A DNA stretch of 64,000 nt from positions 143,302,536 to 143,366,535 of the forward strand of contig NC_134458.1 of NCBI RefSeq assembly GCF_047948215.1, written 5' to 3'. Below the pieces are notes generated by a model that searched no databases, was not told where the DNA came from, and saw only the letters and a list, made by a program, of their open reading frames with translations. A program made the translations under genes and the position numbers. This DNA comes from Lycorma delicatula. Lineage: Eukaryota > Arthropoda > Insecta > Hemiptera > Fulgoridae. Shown here one piece after another: positions 56,390 through 64,000 of this stretch (positions are counted from its first letter, which is position 1; each line of letters begins with the position of its first letter).

Positions 56390-57060
56390 TTCCTATCCGC
56401 GCTCCGTCCTTGCGCTGTAAAAATTCGCATTGCCCGAGTCAAAACATGCCGACCCTTTTCCTCCAAATTCAGGAAGAGTAGCAGTAGAAGTCATTGAGAC
56501 ATGTTGCAACCGTTCCCTCCAGTATTTCTCTGTACACTCTGCAACCCTTGTAGTTGGCAGGGTTGACAGTGTGCGCAGGTGGCCGGAGTATTTCTGTCCT
56601 TTCTTGAACAGTCTGCAGTACTGGACCTTTTCCCACACTTCACTCAACGGTATGGTCGGATACAGCTATTTTGGGTGTGGCCATACTGCTGACAGCGCAT
56701 ACACTGTACTAGATGTGGGAATTTTCTTGGAGTTTCAAAAGTCAACTGCATTTAGCGATCTCATTTAAAATATTTCCTTGTTGTTACCCTGACTTTCAAG
56801 GTTAATAAAAAACACTGATATTGATTTTTTTCATCACCTTATGTCGGGCGTTAGTAACGTACAAACTTTGTGCCGTTTCTTACTGACATCCACTGGAACC
56901 GAGTGATACAGTTTACTGAGCACTACCCGGAAAATCCTTTCGTCTTTTCGTGTTAATGTATGTCCGCTGTGATTATGTTGGCATACCAAAGTAATTATTT
57001 TTTTATAAATCTCAATGTCCTCAGAAAGCACACGTATTTTTTCCAACCTACTAAACGTAT
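56390..57060 (-). pseudogene. Jockey-type ORF1 (gag-like) relic
   Basis: Minus strand from 57046: KIRVLSEDIEIYKKI, HTLTRKDERIFRVVLSKLYH and SVPVDVSKK, which match the PRE_C2HC-type domain of jockey ORF1. Two stops follow, then NEIAKCS, a CAVSSMATPK block in the place of the first knuckle, and VKCGKRSSTADC (a CCHC-like piece) in a shifted frame, then CALCQPCQLQG. The C-terminal part (56470-56390) has no motif. At least three frame changes. No endonuclease-RT sequence follows on the left, so ORF2 is lost or was never part of this copy. The same type of gag piece is at 4.8-5.0 kb. Confidence 0.8.
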
Positions 57061-58576
57061 GTAGTAATCATTCTTGGTTACAACTATTTCAAGAAGTTCA
57101 TATAACCATCCATATATATGGCATCCGTGATACCATAGAACAGTTCGGTGGAGATTTAACAGTGTTCAGCGTAAATTCCTGAAATATATTTCTTAATGAA
57201 TAAATTCACCTTTTTACATTAAATTAATAAATTTTAGATTTAAATTAATATTAAACATAAATTTCGTAGTTGATGGAAAATGAATAAAAAGCACGCTGCG
57301 ACATACTCATTCCTCCCTCCCCACATACAAATAAACACTTTTAAATTTATTTGCATGTTCTTGCTTTGTCATATTTCGTATTTTTATTGTCTTATGTGAT
57401 ACGTTTATTTTATCGAAGATAAAGAAAATCGTGTAAACTAGTAAATAGGTGTATCTCGGTTTAAGAAGTTTATGATAAATTGTTTTCATGATCATATCTT
57501 TATCAAATAAATAACTTTTATACATTTATTCCAACAGCAACTTGTTTTATTTTATAATTTTGTCATTTTTTAGAATTGTATAGTTTATTTTGTCTGTTAT
57601 TTATCACGTGATTTTGAAATATTTGCAAGGAAAAGAAAAGTATCATAAAACTGTAAAAGAAATTCGGAAGTGTAATGAGTTTAGATTTATTACTTCCTAC
57701 GCATAAAACGAGAAAAAATACATTCTAAATTGATTTTCAAGAAGCATCCATCTATCTGTCCTTTTATCTGCGATATATTTTTTGGATGGAGCCACTGTTT
57801 TATTCCTTTTTTTTAATCATTCTTTAACAACTTTTAAGTTTCTATTTATTAAAATCATTCTCTTTTACACTGAGATTTTCCTTTTACGTTTTGAACATTT
57901 ATTAAAACTACTGGACATTTTTATATTCGGTTAGTTTTTCATTATAAGCCTTAAATACTGTAAAACTTCTTCTTAATGGCACTAGATATCAATTTTTTAA
58001 AATATTTTGTAGAAAGCATTTAAGTCAGAACACCATTTATGTTAAGGGTTATTTAAAATTTCTTTTTTCGATTATTTTTGAATTTTAAATAGTATGGGTA
58101 TGTTAGCTCTTTAATATCTCTTACACACACACCAAACATTTCTTTTAGCTATAATAATAAATAATAATAGTAGAAGTATATATCTTTATGCATTTATTCA
58201 GTACCAAGATATACAACAAGAGCTTCCTGAACTAAAATAAATGCAAAAAAAAAACTCTTTGAATGTAAATCTCAATCTATTGTTTTTCAAACGTAAATGA
58301 AGCGTAGCATTTTTTCTAATATTTTTTTTCAGACTTAGAAAAGTAAAAAAGCCATGAAGTTATTCGTTTTTGTTAAATTGAAGTTTTAAACCTTACAGAA
58401 TTTTAATCTGTTGATATTTATTTAATCTTTATTGAAAATCATACTAAATACAAAGTCGGTTAAACGAGTTTTCCAAATCTGTAGAAAAAAGTACAATATA
58501 ACGGATTTTATCCGTTATATTATATTTAGACATCGTTAATTATAATATAGGATAAATTAAAATTTTAGAACCAAAT
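57061..58576. other. AT-rich spacer
   Basis: No gene or repeat recognised. Confidence 0.5.
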
Positions 58577-60425
58577 TTTTTTTTGTCTTCAGTCATTTGA
58601 CTGGTTTGATGCAGCTCTCCAAGATTCCCTATCTAGTGCTAGTCGTTTCATTTCAGTATACCCTCTACATCCTACATCCCCAACAATTTGTTTTACATAT
58701 TCCAAATGTGGCCTGCCTACACAATTTTTCCCTTCTACCTGTCCTTCCAATATTAAAGCGACTATTCCAGGATGCCTTAGTATGTGGCCTATAAGTCTGT
58801 CTCTTCTTTTAACTATATTTTTCCAAATGCTTATTTCTTCATCTATTTGCCGCAATACCTCTTCATTTGTCACTTTATCCACCCATCTGATTTTTAACAT
58901 TCTCCTATAGCACCACATTTCAAAAGCTTCTAATCTTTTCTTCTCCGATATTCCGATCGTCCAAGTTTCACTTCCATATAAAGCTACGCTCCAAACATAT
59001 ACTTTCAAAAATCTTTTCCTGACGTTTAAATAATTTTTGATGTAAACAAATTATATTTCTTACTGAAGGCTCGTTTCGCTTGTGCTATTCGGCATTTTAT
59101 ATCGCTCCTGCTTCGTCCATCTTTAGTAATTCTACTTCCCAAATAACAAAATTCTTCTACCTCCATAATCTTTTCTCCTCCTATTTTCACATTCAGTGGT
59201 CCATTTTTGTTATTTCTACTACATTTCATTACTTTTGTTTTGTTCTTGTTTATTTTCATGCGATAGTTCTTACGTAGAACTTCATCTATGCCGTTCATTG
59301 TTTCTTCTAAATCCTTTTTACTCTCGGCTAGAATTACTATATCATCAGCAAATCGTAGCATCTTTATCTTTTCACCTTGTACTGTTACTCCGAATCTAAA
59401 TTGTTCTTTAACATCATTAACTGCTAGTTCCATGTAAAGATTAAAAATTAACGGAGATAGGGAACATCCTTGTCGGACTCCCTTTCTTATTACGGCTTCT
59501 TTCTTATGTTCTTCAATTGTTACTGTTGCTGTTTGGTTCCTGTAAATGTTAGCAATTGTTCTTCTATCTCTGTATTTGAACCCTAATTTTTTTTAAATGC
59601 TGAACATTTCACTCCAGTCTACGTTATCGAATGCCTTTTCTAGGTCTATAAAAGCCAAGTATGTTGGTTTGTTTTTCTTTAATCTTCCTTCTACTATTAA
59701 TCTGAGGCCTAAAATTGCTTCCCTTGTCCCTATAGGTTTCCTGAAACCAAATTGGTCTTCTCCTAACACTTCTTCCACTCTCCTCTCAATTCTTCTGTAT
59801 AGAATTCTAATTAAGATTTTTGATGCATGACTAGTTGTTCTGTATTCTTCACATTTATCTGCCCCTGCTTTCTTTGGTATCATTACTATAACACTTTTTT
59901 TGAAGTCTGACGGAAATTCCCCTTTTTCTGTTTTTTTTTTTTTTGTATACACACTCTACCTCATCATCATCATGGGCGCTTGCAGGCATATAGACGTTAA
60001 CAATCGTTGTCGGTTTAGGTTTTGATTTTATCCTTATTACAATGATTCTATCGCTATGCGTCTTGAAATACTCCACTCTCCTCCCTATCTTCTTGTTCAT
60101 CACGAAACCTATTACTGCCTGCCCATTATTTGACGCTGAGGTAATTACTCTAAAGTCACCTTTCCAAAAGTCGCCTTCTTCCTCTTCCCACCGAACCTCA
60201 CTAATTCCTACTATATCCACGTTTATCCTATGCATTTCCCTTTTTAAATTTTCTACCCTACCAACTCTTTTTAAGCTTCTAACATTCCACGCTCCGACTC
60301 GTAGAATGTTATTTTTTACTTTTCTGGTGACCCCTTCCCCTTTTACTGTTCTGGAGATCCGAACGGGGGACTATTTTACCTCCGGAATATTTTACCAAGG
60401 AAGGAGCCTCCATTATAACATAAAT
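58577..60425 (-). mobile_element. Endonuclease-RT non-LTR retrotransposon, internally deleted
   Basis: Minus strand. The 5' end is GGAGGCTCCTTCCTTGG... TATTCCGGAGGTAAAATAG..., then GTCCCCCGTTCGG. The coding region follows (60300 to 58589), and the 3' end comes just after the stop (ATGACTGAAGAC and a short A-run at 58577-58586). The middle of the pol gene, from the catalytic part of the endonuclease to the RT start, is missing. The junction lies in an A-rich tract (59932-59946). Coding sequence is better preserved than in the other relics, suggesting a younger copy. RTE-like or related clade; not decided. Confidence 0.85.
58589..60300 (-). pseudogene. Endonuclease-reverse transcriptase pol gene, deleted and frameshifted
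   Basis: Begins RVGAWNVRSLKRVGRVENL (endonuclease N-terminus), then DIVGISEVRW, HSDRIIVIRIKSKPK, VNVYMPASAHDDDEVE. The endonuclease catalytic GDWN and SDH blocks are absent: an A-run joins directly to GEFPSDFKKSVIVMIPKK (RT finger). RT continues EVLGEDQFGFRKPIGTREAIL, YLAFIDLEKAFDNVDW (motif A, Asp intact), a frameshift near 59590, VRQGCSLSP, KIKMLRFADDIVILAE (motif C intact), FCYLGSRITKDGRSRSDIKC. After another shift near 59020 come VYVWSVALYGSETWT, EAFEMWCYRRMLKIRWVDKV and RDRLIGHILRHPG, ending ASNQSND. Catalytic RT aspartates are present but the deletion and two or three frameshifts abolish function. Confidence 0.9.
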
Positions 60426-61659
60426 TTTTAAACAATATTTTTTTTTTAAATATTAAAAAATAAAATATTCTCTCAAATAAATATCACTTTTTCACTGATT
60501 ATCACATTTTAGTTTCATTATAAACCTATGTAAAATCGGTTCCTCGCTTGAATCATCTACCTACTTTTAGATAAAAATGTTGGTAAAAAAAGTGATTGAA
60601 TTACGCGAGAAAATACGGTGTTTGTATTTTGTGTGTTTGTATTGTTATATATTAAATAAATGAATACCATATAATTAAATAATCTTCATTGCGATATAAG
60701 TCAATAAATCATTATTTTACTAATCATATAGTGTTGAACCTAAGATTAAAAACGAGGTATTGTAGAAAATTAAATTACAATAATTATTAATATTTAATTA
60801 AATCGGTTACGTGTTGGTTTACTGAAGTAAAGACAATTGATTTATTACAAATATTATCAGAATAATTAGACAATAACATTTTATCTATTGTTAAATATGT
60901 TATTTATGATTAAATTTTAATTTTATTATTCCTTTTGTTTCTCTGTGTGCAATATATATATATATATGTGCATATATGTTTGTGTGTGTGTGTGTGTCTG
61001 TGTATATGTTTAATTTAAATTTCGGTTATTAAACGGTATAATATATTACATATTCACTAGTGAATTGATAATATCGAATTATGCAATGGATGTTATACTT
61101 GTCTTGTATGAGTCCCTGATGCATGTTTAATGCAAGCTATTCTGCTTACCGGATTGCCTATGTATTATATATATATATATCGTAGATAATATGTGATGTA
61201 CATCATTTTCTTGTGTGCTAGGTAGCAAGTCATATCTTATATTTATTTTTTATCATACGGGAAACGTTATTCTTCTTGTGATTAAAACCTTTGTGTTGGT
61301 AATTGTGAGATTCTGACTTTATTACAGAATCCTTTATTCTGTAAGGAAGTGTATATAGTTTATACTTACTTAATGTTAAAAAAAATGTACACACTATTGA
61401 TTAATAATTTAGTTAATTTTCATTGTTAGGTAAAATAATTACGTTATAAATTAAAGTTACTATCATTGTTCGAAGATGTGTCTTACCAGAATTTAGAAAA
61501 TTTCACTAAACAAATTTTCTTGATTAAGGGATAGTTTATAAATCTAGATTATGAGTTTAATCATTTACGTTAAAATGTGTGAAATGTTTAAGGAAATATA
61601 AAATAATTACCTAATTGCTTAATGTAATTGTATATGTATATAAAATGTAATTTTGTGTA
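60426..61659. other. AT-rich spacer with short TA/TG repeats
   Basis: No gene. (TA)n at 60952-60966 and 61168-61180, (TG)n at 60981-60998. Confidence 0.5.
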
Positions 61660-62261
61660 TCTTCAACTATAAAACAAGATGTCATGGTAGACTAATCATG
61701 TCCAACTAAAACTACTGAAGATAAATTGATGAAAATTTGTATACACGTTCTTCTTACGTTGTAAATGCACACTAAGAACAGATTGTTGAAATTTTGAGTG
61801 TAAAGAGTTAAAATGGGATAATATCAAATTTTGCTATTTTTTGAATTCATCGGTAATAAATAATCTTTGGTGTGTGTAATTTTCATGTGAATAGCTAAAA
61901 ACCAATTCCTTGATTTTTCGAAATTCGACTTTGAAAGGAGTGAAGAAAGGTAAATATATTTGGAAGAATGATTGCAAATTTTCCCCATTTCCGACTATAT
62001 TAAACGAGATGTTCACTCAATTTGGGCTTGCAGCTGTTCTTCATATAAATATATAAAAATAATTTTTGGTTATTTTTTAATATCGATTTTAAAACACGTG
62101 CGACGGTATACGGCTCAACCAACACAGCCACTGTCACTATTACTGATTGTACGACGCAACTGGTTGCACCTACTCCTGGTTACTTGGCCAAAAAACATAA
62201 AATAAAAAAGGTTGCCACGACGGGAAACACAAATAGGGCAAAGCCGCGGTGGGGATGATAG
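61660..62261 (+). mobile_element. Helitron-like non-autonomous element, copy 2
   Basis: Starts TCTTCAACTATAAAACAAG after an A and ends GGGCAAAGCCGCGGTGGGG then ATAG before T. It matches copy 1 (37617-38415) from end to end but is about 200 bp shorter, mainly in the first half of the interior. No coding capacity. Confidence 0.65.
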
Positions 62262-62344
62262 TTTTATGTATATATACATCATCATAATGACAGTTATCCC
62301 TATGATAGTTATATATATATATATACTGTTTAAATATACATACA

Positions 62345-62795
62345 CGAGGTGTGATCAAAAAATATCCGTCCTTATTTTCTATTTCGATTGTAGCACGTGA
62401 GGCGGGGCATCGTAGAATGTAACCTTGACCCTTAATGGTTATATATAATTCACTGTTTTGCTGCTATTGATTGTATTTTTATTTTAAAAAGGAAAATTTA
62501 AACAGCTGCTGGTGATCAAGCTGTGGATGTTACACTAATTAAAGAATAGTATCGCCGTTTTAAGATTTCCCAACGTCTGTTGAAAATGACGAACGCTCTG
62601 GCAAACCTTCCACCAGCAAAAATCCCAAAAAAATCGAAGGAAGTTTGACAGATTGTGATGATTGATTATCGAATAACAATTAGGAAGCTTGAAGGTGAAT
62701 TTCATTTGGTTCATTACAATTGATTTTAACTGAAGGGCTAGGTATATAACGCGCAACAGCAAAATTCGTTAGAAAAACAAATTAAAAAAGGTTAT
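62345..62795 (+). pseudogene. Mariner relic: 5' TIR and transposase N-terminal part
   Basis: CGAGGTGTGATCAAAAAATATCC (62345 on) is a mariner-type terminal inverted repeat. Downstream, frames combine to YRRFK, then in the next frame VENDERSGKPSTSKNPKKIE-like text, then IVMIDYRITIRKLEGEFHLVH and LILTEGLGI. This is the paired-like HTH and linker region of mariner transposases (E-W-x-R-R-F-K-D-G-x-T-S-V, R-S-G-R-P-S-T, R-x-T-I-R-x-L). The DDE catalytic domain and the right TIR are absent. Many stops; long dead. Confidence 0.75.
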
Positions 62796-64000
62796 GTTAC
62801 ACAGAAATTTAATACTTAATAAAAAAAAATATTTTATTAAATTGTTGTATTACAGTTTAGTTGAAGAATAATGACTAATTATTTAAAAGTTATTCATGAA
62901 ATTCAATTAAAACAAAATTAAATTAATATTCCACACGTATTTATCATTACGATAAGATTCATAAGTATTGAGTCTTTTCTCCAAAGTATATTCCAAAATA
63001 ATATTTTTGATAGATGGTTATTTTAAATAGCCATTGTTGCGATTTTTTTACATTCAAAATCTATATTTTTAACTTCTAAATTCTATATTCTTAACTTCTA
63101 TATTTATTACCAAATGTTATGTATAAAATTGTCACGAATATTTAAGTCGAATAATTTTGTTTCAATCTTTGTTTAGAGTTAATAGCTTACACTATCAACA
63201 ATTTTGATTTTTCATAATTCTCATTTAACCATTGCTTCGTAGGTTATTAAGATAAACCGTTTGATAAATGTTTGAAGAAAATTAAAGAAATGTTTGAAAT
63301 AAGTGACACTACAAAAATATTCAGAGTCCTTTTCATGTTGTAGGAGAGTAAAAAATTTAAATTAAAGATAAATAGTCCATCTTTATCATATGAATATAAT
63401 GAAGAATATTTTGCATACAGAAGTATAAAAATACAAAATATTCGTTCATAATTTTTCACAAAAAAGTTGTCATAAGAGAATACCGTTGGAAAAAATAATA
63501 AAATAATTTAAAAAACCGGATTGCATATTACTTTTAGTCATGATATTGTTTATGTAAAAAGTAATTGTGTATTTTTTAAAACAATAATTTTAAAAAATGC
63601 ACTTAATTAACATATACATACATGAAAATATTAATTTTTAACTACCTGAAAAACATTATTTGTAAAATTGTAATTAAAACTTACATTAATATTAAATCTC
63701 TTATTAGTTGTTAAAATTTAGAAAGCTCCGCTGGTGTGCAGAGGGGAGATAGATTACTGGATGGTGGGTAGTTTTTGTTACCTAAGATGTTCTGCCGCGG
63801 TACACAATTCCCTTCATTCAACTAGTAGCAAACCAACAATATTTCATACAGCTTATTGTAGGTAATGATATTTATGTATTTTTACACTTTGACGAACAGT
63901 ACATTCAAAGAAAACGTGCAGCTATAATGGTTTAACTATAATTTTTAAATGCTTAAATGTACTCGTACAAACGTGCTTTAAAAAATTTACAATAATTTAT
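62796..64000. other. AT-rich spacer to window end
   Basis: No gene. A short less AT-rich patch at 63722-63835 (CTCCGCTGGTGTGCAGAGG, TTCTGCCGCGGTACAC) has no open frame of note and no copy elsewhere in the window; unexplained. Confidence 0.45.

Noticed and set aside
59080..60431. Plus-strand ORFs of 65-129 codons.
   Set aside because: Antisense to the endonuclease-RT retrotransposon on the minus strand.
1..64000. Tandem arrays resembling CRISPR or a bacterial-type gene cluster.
   Set aside because: No regularly spaced repeats with unique spacers and no prokaryotic gene structure; the DNA is clearly eukaryotic repeat sequence.

Overview
The window reads as strongly AT-rich, repeat-packed, non-coding DNA from an animal, most likely an insect (a hemipteran-like arthropod is my guess from the mix of elements; no host gene is present to confirm it). 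I find no credible host protein gene, rRNA, functional tRNA, operon or CRISPR array. Everything recognisable is a transposable element or its debris: non-LTR retrotransposons of at least five lineages, tRNA-derived SINEs, Helitron-like elements, Tc1/mariner and pogo/Tigger DNA transposons, a Penelope-type relic, and microsatellites. Nearly all coding pieces carry stops, frameshifts or truncations.

Layout. 1-641: 3' end of an R1-like retrotransposon; a relative lies at 28.2-29.1 kb. 2.96-5.03 kb: degenerate jockey-type element on the minus strand (gag, endonuclease and RT remnants). 6.68-7.28 kb: remnant of a retrotransposon with a restriction-like endonuclease. 8.34-8.40 kb: Penelope-type relic with a hammerhead-like core. 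11.46-12.58 kb: copy 1 of a composite repeat (R-T). 14.2-14.97 kb, 15.78-16.48 kb and 38.63-39.43 kb: three relics of one RT family, the second split by a SINE. 16.57-17.16 kb: a different RT tail. 19.79-20.26 kb: Tc1/mariner-like transposase fragment. 16-23 kb: four copies of SINE family A. 25.7-55.3 kb: seven copies of SINE family B. 30.8-31.6 kb and 42.6-43.2 kb: an inverted pair of another repeat family (R-C). 32.1-32.9 kb: jockey RT tail. 34.24-36.48 kb: a retroelement with a 5' leader, an ORF1 (gag) and a poly(A)-ended 3' tail but no ORF2. 37.62-38.42 kb and 61.66-62.26 kb: paired Helitron-like elements, with a third Helitron-like 3' end at 39.97 kb. 45.6-46.55 kb: jockey 3' half. 46.65-49.51 kb: copy 2 of R-T with a 2,018-bp pogo/Tigger-like transposon inserted at a TA; copy 1 preserves the empty site. 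54.3 kb: MITE-like element. 56.4-57.06 kb: jockey ORF1 relic. 58.58-60.42 kb: endonuclease-RT retrotransposon with an internal deletion. 62.34-62.79 kb: mariner relic.

The elements do not form a working system; the interest lies in their architecture. The best observations are the dated nested insertion of the pogo-like element, the ORF1-only retroelement, conserved 3'-terminal hairpins with compensatory changes in both R1-like and jockey-like families, and two repeat families sharing one terminal-hairpin design. I see no convincing undescribed gene system.
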